From Marchantia polymorpha subsp. ruderalis (lineage: Eukaryota; Streptophyta; Marchantiopsida; Marchantiales; Marchantiaceae): a stretch of 64,000 nt of DNA. Position 1 is the stretch's first letter, and every line of letters begins with the position of its first letter. This document shows, piece after piece, positions 9,404-18,246 of the stretch. The notes below the pieces were generated by a model. The model was not told where the DNA came from. It worked only from the letters and a program-made list of their open reading frames with translations, and searched no databases. The DNA lies in contig AP031357.1 in assembly GCA_037833965.1 (NCBI GenBank), positions 15,582,001 through 15,646,000 on the forward strand. Direction: 5' to 3'. The position numbers and the translations under genes were made by a program.

Positions 9404-12400
9404 CTATGCGCCTGCACGGAACCACGCTACACTACACTCCGCGGAACCTGTGCTACGTCTCCTGCGCGACGGACTGCCTCGCACTAACTCCCGACCCTGC
9501 CAGTCTTCCGCTCGATTGCGCAGTCCTAACCGCTGCAACGCCGCGGACACCTCCACCTCGAGGGTGGACATGGTATCCCGCGCCTTCGACAGAAAAGCGT
9601 CTAACTTCTTCGCCACCTTCCGCCGACTCCTGCTGTCACCTGCCAACAACCCTGCTGCGCGAAGCTCTAACTCCCGCAGTGTGAGTTTCTCCTGCGCCGC
9701 CACTTCCCAGTGGGCGTAGCCCTTGAGGCAGTGGGCGACACGCCTCGCCATCTCCTAGTTCGTGCGATCTGCCTCTCGCCTGCGATCATCTTCAATTACC
9801 ACCAACTGCGATTCGGCTTCCGCACGCTGCGCTCTCAATTCCCCACACTCCGACTGTAGCCTGCGGATTAAATCCTCATCCGCCTGTCGTGCGAGCTGAC
9901 ACTCCGCCAACAAACGCGTCTGTCGCACGAGCTCCTCTGACAGAATCTGATTCTGAGTTTTCTCAGACATCAACTCTGTCGCGGTCTTCACCACATCCCT
10001 GGTGAGCTCTTCCAGTCTCTCCTTCTTCATCCTGTCGAGGGCGTGCGATTTCCTCACAAGGTTGTACTGACCCCACAAACATGCATGCTTCTCCCTCAAG
10101 TCCTTCAACTCCCGGTCCGTCATAGCTAGTAGCTTGCTAGTGTGGACTTTAGTGCGAGTCCGCCTGCGCACTAATTCGATGTAGGATCCCGGCTAGAGTG
10201 GATCGGCGTATTTATCAAATTTGCGATCCAAGTACTTCAGCAACGGTATCACCTGCTCAGAGAGCGCCGCCGCCGGCGCTCCAACAATTTCCTCCTCCTC
10301 CTCCTCGGTATCCCCTGCTCCCGACATTGCTTCTGTGGAGCCTCCGTCGTCATCATCCGAGTTAAGGATTTCAGTCGCCATTGATTGCGTTGGCGACTGA
10401 CCCAAGTGGGGCTGCACATCGTCTACGGGTGCTGCCTGCGAAGACACAGCTGCAGCTTCGCTGCTCTTCGCTAAAATGTCCAAGGCGGTGGGCGAATGTG
10501 GCCGTGCTACATCCCCGTCGCCCGCTTGTCGATCTTCGACCGTATCTTCTTTGCCGCCGACGTCCGCCGTCGAAGGCGATCGAGCGGAGTGTGTCTGCGC
10601 GGGGTGTGGTTGCGCATCGCGCACCGGAATTTCGTCCCGCGAACAGACAGTCCGCTCCTCCGTAAGGTCCTGCCCCCTCGATCAGTCCTGCGCGAGGGCT
10701 GTGTCTGGCCTGTGCGCAGGCGCAAATGCCGGCGCCTTGTCCGCTGCATGCGCAGCGCCGAAGGCGACATAGCCGGAGGCCGCTCGCCCGATGTCCCTTG
10801 GCCCGAAGGCCCTACCGCCGAAGGCGCATCTACCGGCGGATTACCCGCCGAAGGTGCGGCCTCCACACGCTCCCTGCTCGCATCTCGTTTGCCCGAAGGC
10901 CCTGGCGCCGAAGGCGCAAATCGCGGCGAGTTGGGCGCCGGAGGGTCTGGTCCCGAAGGCCCTTGACCCGTAGGCGGATCTTCCGCCGGCTCCTTCCCCT
11001 TCCGACGTTGGAACGGGGGTGAATCCTGCCTGTGCGCAGGCGACCTGTGCACAGGCGGACTGCCTCTGCCTACGCGTAGGCGTAGGTCCACGTCCGCTTG
11101 GGGTCGCCTTTCCGTCGAGGCACGCTTGTGCGCAGGCGGAACACCCGTCCGCAACGCACGTGGTAACTCCGGAGGCCCTTGGCCCGTAGGCTGCCTCTCG
11201 TCCGTCGAAGGTGCAGCGTGGTCCGTTGCTCCTGCAAACGTCCGCGCTCCCTCGTTCTTCTCCGGCGACGCACTTCCTTTCTCCGTGGCAATCGTCGCCG
11301 TGTCCGCGCTGCTGGCTGGTAACACAAGCCTGCGCGCCTTCTGCTTCGGCCGGCTGCACACTTCGTGCAACGGCCGCTGTCGAATGGGAGCAGTGGGTTC
11401 TTGATGCTGCTCCTCTTCGGACTCCTCTCTCCATCGCCGCTTCCGCGGCACTCTTGCTGCGGGAGTGTTTCTTCCTTCGTCCCTCCGCCTTGGCGGAGTA
11501 GAAGTTGGCGACTCCTCTGCGTCAGTGTCGACCTCGTTATCCTGCACATACTTCCCGGGATGGTCGACGGACAACGGCGGAAAACGAGCAAGCTCCGCCG
11601 CGATCAAACAATTTCGCTGCCGATAGAAATTGATCAGGAAAGGAGAGAGGTGATTTAGAGTTCCTCCCTTCTCCTCAAAAGCGTGCTGTCGCATCACTCT
11701 GTGCAGGATGCTCGCCAAGTGAATTGGAGCTCCCTCGATGATGCACTCCACAAAAGAGACCTGCCACAATGTGATGTAGCAGGCGCGGTGTGGCTGCAGT
11801 AGTTGCAGCAGCGCCGTAGCCACAGTTCGGCAGAAGCGATCCTTGTAATCGCGGGTCTTGTACCCATTCTTGGTAGACCTCTCCCGCTTGAACAACTCTA
11901 CAAATTGCGCCTCGTCCTGCTTAGACACCTTGACGCTCTCACTATCAAAGAGGAGGTGCCCTGGGATGCCGGCACACCTCCCCAATGCCTGCGCCCAATC
12001 TTGGACCGTCCACCGATCGACATGCGGCCGCAATCCGCGCGTAGGTGGTCCCTGTGGCTCTAGCCACTCGCGCACTATATCCACACAAATGTAGTTCCAT
12101 CCCCATAGCAAGAAATCGAGCTTTCTTGCTATCAGCCGTTCCTCGTAGGCGCGCAGCCCGTTCTGTGGAAGCCGGAGCGGCAGCGTCCGCAATCGGTTCA
12201 GCCTCGACATTGCGTTCTTGGAATTCGCCTGTTCGCTAATTCTTCCTCTGCTCCGCTCGAGCTCCTTGCGTCCTCGGCAAACTCTAATCTGACTCAATTC
12301 CAAATCACGCGCACTCACTTCTCTCTCAATCAACAAGTAATCCTCTGCGCGGCAATGTCGGGAATGCTTAGCAGCTAGCAGATGGACGCGCGCAGCTCGC

Positions 12401-12462
12401 ACTAGAAAGTGGAATCGCGAATTCAAGAATGGAACGCTCTCCGTCTCCCGGTCGAAGGTCAT
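9404..12462 (-). pseudogene. Element A2 gene: Pro/Arg-rich, coiled-coil protein (nearly intact)
   Basis: The longest open part (12462-10507, 651 codons) starts MTFDRETESV. It contains the N-terminal domain (LDFLLWGWNYICVDIVREW, LFDSESVKVSKQDE, RQHAFEEKGGTLNHLSPFL), an acidic/arginine region, the shared basic motif CSRPKQKARRLVLPASS, and a long Pro/Gly/Ser-rich tail made of hairpin-repeat translations. After a frameshift between about 10800 and 10620 the frame continues with an acidic stretch (NSDDDDGG, EEEEEE). It then enters the coiled coil (CQLARQADEDLIRRLQSEC) and ends near 9404, with two in-frame stops at 10193 and 9755. Motif blocks are far better conserved with A1 than the linkers. Function is unknown; a DNA- or RNA-binding structural protein is a guess. 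Confidence 0.65.
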
Positions 12463-13440
12463 GGTCGGCTCTTGCTCGTGAGGGACGACTCAATTGATGG
12501 CCGCGCCGGCTCTACGCTAAAACGGTCTCCGCTCTCACGCGCGGCTTCACGCTCCGACGACGCCGATTTAACTCACACGCTCGAATTGGCGAATTTGAAC
12601 TTCGCGAGCGTACTACGCCGCGGACATGGGTGCGCAACGCCGAAGGCGTCTTTTCCGCCTTGCGCGGTACACTCGTTCGTACCGCTCCTCCGCCAATCCC
12701 CCTCTGCCTCGGCGCTCGTCCGCACGTTAGACAAAAGTTAAACTCCCGCCTGTGCGCAGGCGGACTCCTCGGCGGATTCTCCGCCGGCGCGGAACTTCAC
12801 CCGCATGTGCGCAGGCGCTCGCCTGCGCGTAGGCGAATTCCGTCCGCGTCGCCGCGCTGGCGCGGAAGGTGTTTACCGCGGTCAACAGCCTCCGCCCAGA
12901 CTGTCCGTTCCTTGTCTCTCCGTCGGCCCTCTCGCCGCCGCAACTCCTCCCGACCAAGAGCGCATCCATCCGTCCCGTCCGTACGGTCCGTACGGATTTT
13001 ACTACTCTGGCGGCTCCTTGCTCGCCCGCGCCGTTGCGCTGGCGCGGAAGACCTCGTACAATTTCTACCTCCGAAGGCGCATTTCTAGGGCCGAAGGAGC
13101 ATTTCCCGCCGACGCCGAGGCGCCTGTGCGTAGGCAAACTTCGCGCCTACGTCAAAACCCTATTTCGCCTGTGCGCAGGCCAACTGCCTTCGCCCGCACA
13201 CAGGACAAAACTTTCTCCGCCTGTGCGCAGGCGGAAAGCTGAGTATCTTGCAACCTTTATAACTCCCGGAATCCTCATCCGTTTGTGGCGTTCTTGGGCG
13301 CGTTGGAATCAACACGTCGAGCTCTTTCCAACAAGTACTTAACCAAGTCGAGGCGTTTGGGGGTTGACCTAAATATGAAGGATTTCCCTACCGCCTAGGG
13401 CGTTGCGCCGAAGGCGGATTTTGCGCCTTGCGCCGAGGGA
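10700..13440. repeat. Palindromic CCTGTGCGCAGG and GCCGAAGGC hairpins in A2
   Basis: GCCTGTGCGCAGGC-type palindromes occur repeatedly (for example 11028-11041 and several between 12750 and 13235). Variants include CCTGTGCACAGG at 11044-11055 and GCCTACGCGTAGGC at 11068-11081. In the last one both arms have changed together, so the hairpin is kept. GCCGAAGGC copies are interspersed (about 10750-10980 and 13070-13440). Confidence 0.8.
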
Positions 13441-13646
13441 TCATACCTTCAGAGCTCGCAGGGAGGGTGGTGCCCTTCCTTGACGCTGCACCCAACTCCT
13501 AGATTCTACGAGTTCCCTCGAGAATCTCTGCGATCTTCCGAATTCACTCTATTTTGATGCACCGAAGGCTATTTACACTGCTGCCGTGGTACAGTTTTCC
13601 AAAAATGTTTTAATTTCCTCAAAATTACCAAAAGTGGGGTACCACA

Positions 13647-13651
13647 ACACC
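13647..13651. repeat. Right target-site duplication of element A2
   Basis: ACACC follows the terminal ACA and pairs with GCACC at 8385-8389. Confidence 0.7.
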
Positions 13652-14673
13652 AAATGTGGAGAAAAGGGTCGGAACAATGATGCTCGAGCAGCGTCACGAC
13701 CGCTCTGTGTCGCCTAGTCATCGTATTTTTGACGTCAAAGCTGATCAAAATGACCTTGTCGCGCCAAATAGGAGAGAGTTTGTCTAGCAAAAACATGATG
13801 AGCTTGACATAGTTGGCGGTTGTGTGTCGTTCAAAGAACGGCACCAAAAAGAGATATAGATGGTAAAGGACGTCATAAACACAAATGCAAATGCGCTGGT
13901 CCATGTGAAGAACTCCATTGTGAGTGCTGGCGTCAGCTGCCAGCGACATTGCCGAGATCCACAGATCATTGATGAGATTGACAATGATTTCCAAGGCAAC
14001 GGCGAGGAGAACCTGAACGAATTGACTCACCATATGATCATTTAGACCAGCCAATTTCGGATCTTTGCATTCGTTTCAATGCTGGGTCATTACAACGGCC
14101 TTTTGACGAAATGATAGCTCCACCAAGACATGTTCAATCACCAGATTGAAACGCAAACTGTTCTTGATGTTGACAATGAACGACCCATCTTGCTGTAAAG
14201 AGAAAAGTTTCATGGCGTTCACTTTGGTGATGAGAATCACATCGTCATCCTCCTCGTCCTCTTCAAGATGAAAAAAAAAGTTTCCCGACAACGTCATTGA
14301 CAATCTCAAGCCTAGAGATCGAGAAGTACAGAGCATCCTTGTACTTGTTCATGTACAAGTGAATACCTGATCACTCCTTCTTCTGGAAAAAGGCCATCTT
14401 CTCTTCTTGCGACATTTTTTTGTAGGTCATCCATTTGTTCGGATGTTGCGATTCTAGATGCGACTTGTAGCATTCGGATCAAAAGGAGAACTTGAAAAGC
14501 TGCGTGTTTTTGGTTTGCTGGCGCTTGACTCCATGACCATCACGTTTTTTGCGCCCGATGTGGACACAAAATAGGCATTGCATGATAGTAACGGTGCCAT
14601 CATGTCATTTTTCCACAGCAGAGAGCCCATACTCAACAACGTGCTTGTCTTGGAAGGGCGTTTGTCGACTCAT
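13652..14673 (-). pseudogene. hAT-like transposase, N-terminal half
   Basis: The likely start is the ATG at 14671-14673 (MSRQTPFQDKHVVEYG). A BED-like zinc-finger arrangement follows (C-x2-C near 14575, H...H near 14430). Downstream come RFNLVIEHVLVELSFRQ, SLAADASTHNGV, VPFFERHTTANYVKLI and a DGENTMTGRHAG-like block (here DVKNTMTRRHRA), ending HIWC at the A2 junction. These blocks identify a hAT-like transposase; the acidic catalytic residues cannot be assigned with certainty. Stops and a frameshift interrupt it near 14640, 14370 and 14070. Confidence 0.65.
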
Positions 14674-14713
14674 GATGAATTTGTATCACGGAAAACATCC
14701 AAATGCGCAAGGA

Positions 14714-14763
14714 ACTTACTACACTGTAGTAAGTTTTCGTAGTAACTACACTGTAGTTACTAC
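14714..14763. repeat. Pair of adjacent near-perfect palindromes
   Basis: ACTTACTACACTGTAGTAAGT (10-bp arms, 14714-14734) is followed four bases later by a related palindrome with 12-bp arms (14739-14763, core ACTACACTGTAGT). They lie just upstream of the transposase start and inside the hAT-like element, where subterminal transposase-binding repeats are usual. Confidence 0.8.
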
Positions 14764-14854
14764 AGAAACTTACAAAACGGATATATAAAATTTTGGAATA
14801 ATTGAGAATAATTTTGGCAAATTTGGGAATTTATTTTTGGCATTTTGGCATCTA

Positions 14855-16335
14855 AAAATAGAATGCTACTTTTTAGTATGTCTAGGGTAATCACCCCGTC
14901 TATTAAGAGGAAGTATGTTGTGCCCTGATCCTTCAATTTGTCTCAATGCCATCTCAATTTGACAAAAACTAGAAACAACATCTGTTGGTGCGTCAAATCG
15001 TCATTCAGGTGCATTTTCAGCTTGTGAAAAGTGTCAAGGTGCATTAGTCGCTTTAGAAGCTTTCCAACGATACCCAATTTGCCTATAGAGAGTGTTTCGA
15101 ACGAAATATGCACAAATGGAATATTTCCTTGAAAGAACGGAATCTTTAAAGAAACAAAATCTTCAAAACAAAATAGTTATGGCTTGAACTACCCGCATGT
15201 GCACAAATTCCGCCCGTGATCACCGTCACCTATGATACACCGTTCGTCATCCGTGATTGCACATCTGTCATCCGCGACTCCCGTCGTCCGTGACCACCTT
15301 CGCCCACGACCTGCACAATCACCGTCAGATCATAGTTGATCATGTTTATGCAGACCACGTTCACGTGCTATCAAGTCAACTGCAACCACGTCGGCCGCAA
15401 CTGTGGTACACCTTGACCACATCGGTAAGTAGACTTGCGTGAGAAGAAGACCTACGCGCAACCTCGTGGGGAGGGGGGAGGAACTACTTCGTGTAAAATT
15501 AAAATTATTGATTTTCATATTGAGTTCTGCAATAATCTAAATGCATGAGAATAATTTATTTCTAATATTTAAGTCTGATTAAAAATTCATATTACACATA
15601 TTTATGAAACAAAATTTCAAAAACCTCTATTGAAGAGAAAAGTTTAAAAATTTTAATTTGCGCACTAAACTATATGCTGAATATCATGACAAAATTATTC
15701 ATAAAAAGAGTCAAGAGCTAACTAATAATTTATACTAAATAATTTTAAATACTAAATACTAATATTTAATAACATTGGGATCTTGTGACAATTTATTTAA
15801 CCTAAACTGAAATCTAGATTTACTAATTTTTTTATTTCTAAATTTAGATTAAAATTCTCTACTTTAATATAACAACTTCATGCTATGATGATCATATCGA
15901 AAAAAATTATCATAAGTTTTTTAAAAGATTTTTTATCATTTACAAGTTTATTTAATCATGAATTAAATTGTAATATGAATAATCAATACTGCATTGTTTG
16001 ATTAATAATTATTATTCTACTACATGAAACTTGTTTTCACTCTAAACTTGGTAAATTCAAATTCAAATTTTCTTCACTGGAAGAAAATTTTAGTATTTAA
16101 ATATAATGAGTCTTCAAAAATAATTTTTTTTCTTTTTCACAGATTTTGAATGTTAATTTGTATGTTAATTTTAATGTTATTTTAATGATTTTTATAAAAT
16201 CTAATGTAAATTTTGCATATTTCATACAATTTTTTTGTTAATTTATAGTCAAACAATAAATCGTAGTGAGAAATCAAATTCAATTTTTTTATCTTAACAA
16301 TCCATAAATAGAAATGTTTTCAAAAATTTTATTTA
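14855..16335. other. AT-rich intergenic DNA
   Basis: No gene is seen. At 15220-15420 lies a GC-richer patch of degenerate repeats (CCGTC, CGCGACT, CACGAC). It resembles, in reverse complement, the interior of the LTR element at 17190-17555, for example TTCGCCCACGAC. It may be a relic of a second copy. From 15480 onward the sequence is very AT-rich. Confidence 0.6.
16331..16335. repeat. Left target-site duplication of the TRIM
   Basis: ATTTA before the 5' LTR matches ATTTA at 18242-18246. Confidence 0.85.
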
Positions 16336-16573
16336 TGTTGAGGTTAACTCCGATTAAAGAGTAACCTCTGGACCTAGGTATTTATAATTAAGACGTCACT
16401 TGGACTAGGGGTTAAATACCTTGGACTCTGCCTTGTACACTAAGTCATTCTCGACAAACCTTGAGTAAAAGGTGTATTGGTGTTATAGTGGACGTAGTGC
16501 TCCTCCCCCATGATGAATCACGTTACATATGTATCTCATGATTGGTTGATGATTCTCAGATTTTATGGTTACA
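16336..16573 (+). repeat. 5' LTR of the TRIM
   Basis: 238 bp, TGTTGAGG...TTACA. Comparison with the 3' copy shows scattered substitutions and a few small indels, so the insertion is not recent. Confidence 0.9.
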
Positions 16574-16575
16574 AT

Positions 16576-16587
16576 TGGTATCAGAGC
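16576..16587 (+). promoter_or_regulatory. Primer-binding site (initiator Met-tRNA type)
   Basis: TGGTATCAGAGC, two bases after the 5' LTR, is the standard plant primer-binding site complementary to the 3' end of initiator tRNA-Met. Confidence 0.9.
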
Positions 16588-17189
16588 AAAGTTGAGAATT
16601 CTCTTCAACTTTCAGAAGCATGTGACAGTTTCTGGAAGTTTGTGATAATTTTTTCGAGTCAAGGTTTGAAACTTTATTTTGAGTTTTTTCTTCTTGAGGT
16701 TTTTCAAAGACAGAAGACGAATTGTCATATTTCTCTGTCATAGTGTTGCACAACAAGCTGAGTTTATTCAAGACGAGTTTGAGAGAAGTTGATAGTTTTT
16801 TTGAGCTTCAAGTGTTGCAAAGGTAGTTACCATTTTCTTGAACATTCGGAACGTTTGTCTCAAAAGTCTGAGGTTGTCTAGTATGTATTGTGATCAGGAT
16901 AGTGCAGCAAATTTAAGGACTCGACAGCGATTGACGGCAAAATGTGAGCATGTGATGTGATGCTCATTGCCGAAATTAGGCTACTTTCTTCAAGACTGAA
17001 GCTGAAAAGGTTTATGCTGGCACTCATGCAACTGGTCAAGGCAGAAGCACGCATGATCTCGGGACTAGAGCTCCCTAAATCTTAAACCTAGCGTTCTTCG
17101 TTCTACTGAGCTTCTTTTTGGAGGGTTCATGCAGCTTCCGTAGAATCCAGTCCTCGAATGGTATGGGAATTTGCAATTATGATGAGGAA

Positions 17190-17560
17190 CAATCACGGGT
17201 GATAGTCAATCGTGATGGTGAGAATTAGTCACAAGTGACAGCCAGTCGCGGACGCAGTCAATTGCAGGCGACAATGAGGACTAGTCGCGGGCGACGGTAA
17301 TGGTAAGTCGTGGGCAAAGGTGATGGTTATTTGCGTGCTAGTAAGTTGTGGGCAACAGTTTTGGTAAGTAGTGGGCGCAGTCAATCGCGGGCGACGGTAA
17401 AGGTCAGTCGCGATCAATATTTAGTCGTGGACGACAGTGAGGAACAGTTATGGGAGAGAGTCAGTTGCGAGCGTAGTTAGTCGCGGACGACGATGAGGGA
17501 CAGTCACGGGTGATAGTCTGTTGTGACGGTGAGAGATTGTTACGAGTGACAGCGAGTAGA
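17190..17560 (+). repeat. Degenerate minisatellite inside the TRIM
   Basis: Many imperfect copies of a roughly 20-25 bp motif around CAGTCGCGGGCGACGGT, with variants. Several copies contain self-complementary CGCGGGCG/CGTCG arms. Confidence 0.75.
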
Positions 17561-18002
17561 TTGTAAGATTCTTGTCAGTAGTTGTGTGCCTTTAATGAAT
17601 CCAGAAGACGTTTGTGTCTTTCAATGTGCGTAGCTCGTTGAAATAGGAGGAGAGTTCAGGGTCTCCATATTGACAAGTAAAAATCTCTGCTCACGTATAT
17701 GCTAAGAGTTTAAGAGTGCACTAGTTACTTAATATAAGTTAAGAGATACATTCCTTAACTTGAGATGAGAGGTTGAGAGCGCACTGGTTACTGAGATTCC
17801 TTAACACGAGTTAAGGGTCAGATATGGTTTTTAATTACCTCTGCATATTATTACTCTATCTTGTTATGACTATTGCTTGGTTCTAGTTAACTTTGGTTTA
17901 AAGAGGGGTCCTGTGTTAGAGTACTTTCTAGATCTTCCCGCCAAGTAATAGTATAGGTTAGAGAGTTTACTGACTTTCCTTAACACAAGTTAACCGGGAA
18001 AT

Positions 18003-18241
18003 TGTTGATGTTAACTCCGATTAATGAGTAAACTCTAGACCTAGCTATTTAAAGATGTGATGTTGCATGGACTATGAGTTAAATACCATGTACTTTGCCT
18101 TGTACACTAAGTCGTTCACGACATACGTTGAGTAAGAGTTGTATCGCTGTTCTGGTGGACATAGCTCTCTTGCCCCAAGGATGAACCACGTTACATCTAT
18201 CTTTCATGATTGGTTGATGATTTTCAGATTTTACGGTTATA
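18003..18241 (+). repeat. 3' LTR of the TRIM
   Basis: Second copy of the terminal repeat, followed directly by the ATTTA duplication at 18242-18246. The preceding purine tract is weak (CCGGGAAAT). Confidence 0.9.
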
Positions 18242-18246
18242 ATTTA

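Larger units (their letters stand above)
8390..13646 (-). mobile_element. Element A2: second copy of the TIR element family, inserted in the hAT-like transposon
   Basis: The element is 5,257 bp, begins TGTAATAACCCAC and ends GTGGGGTACCACA, and is flanked by GCACC/ACACC. It has the same orientation and architecture as A1: two subterminal tandem units on the left, the coiled-coil gene on the minus strand (12462 to 9404), then a long hairpin-rich leader up to the right end. Both right ends share TTTTCCAAAAATGTTTTAA shortly before the terminus, and both leaders share GTCGAGCTCTTTCCAAC. It carries no LTR and no visible transposase. It differs from A1 mainly by a longer leader with CCTGTGCGCAGG palindromes. 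Confidence 0.8.
7139..14854 (-). mobile_element. hAT-like DNA transposon, split by element A2
   Basis: The coding remains of one transposase lie on both sides of A2, on the minus strand. Approximate inverted ends are TATGGCAAATGCCAA at 7139-7153 and TTGGCATTTTGGCATCTA at 14837-14854, whose complement has the same GCCAAAATGCC core. No clean target duplication was found, so the edges are approximate. Its own length without A2 is about 2.45 kb. The left edge abuts the copia gag fragment. Confidence 0.55.
16336..18241 (+). mobile_element. Complete TRIM-like LTR element without coding capacity
   Basis: The element is 1,906 bp with direct terminal repeats at 16336-16573 (238 bp) and 18003-18241 (239 bp) that are clearly alignable along their whole length. 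Both start TGTTGA(G/T)GTTAACTCCG. The 5' copy ends TTATGGTTACA and the 3' copy TTACGGTTATA, so the terminal CA is mutated to TA in the latter. The flanks are ATTTA on both sides. A primer-binding site for initiator Met-tRNA follows the 5' LTR. The interior of about 1.4 kb has no gag or pol, so it must be mobilised in trans. Size, short LTRs and lack of coding fit terminal-repeat retrotransposons in miniature. Confidence 0.9.

Noticed and set aside
10700-13440. Regularly spaced short palindromes as a CRISPR array
   Set aside because: Spacing is irregular, units are 9-14 bp, they lie in eukaryotic transposon coding and leader DNA, and no cas genes exist.
1157-13646. A1 and A2 as LTR retrotransposons or LARDs
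   Set aside because: The first few hundred bases do not recur as a direct repeat at the right end in either copy; only 13-bp inverted ends are shared. No primer-binding site follows the left end.
17229-17417. Minus-strand frame of 62 codons in the TRIM
   Set aside because: It is a chance translation of the minisatellite and has no conserved motif.
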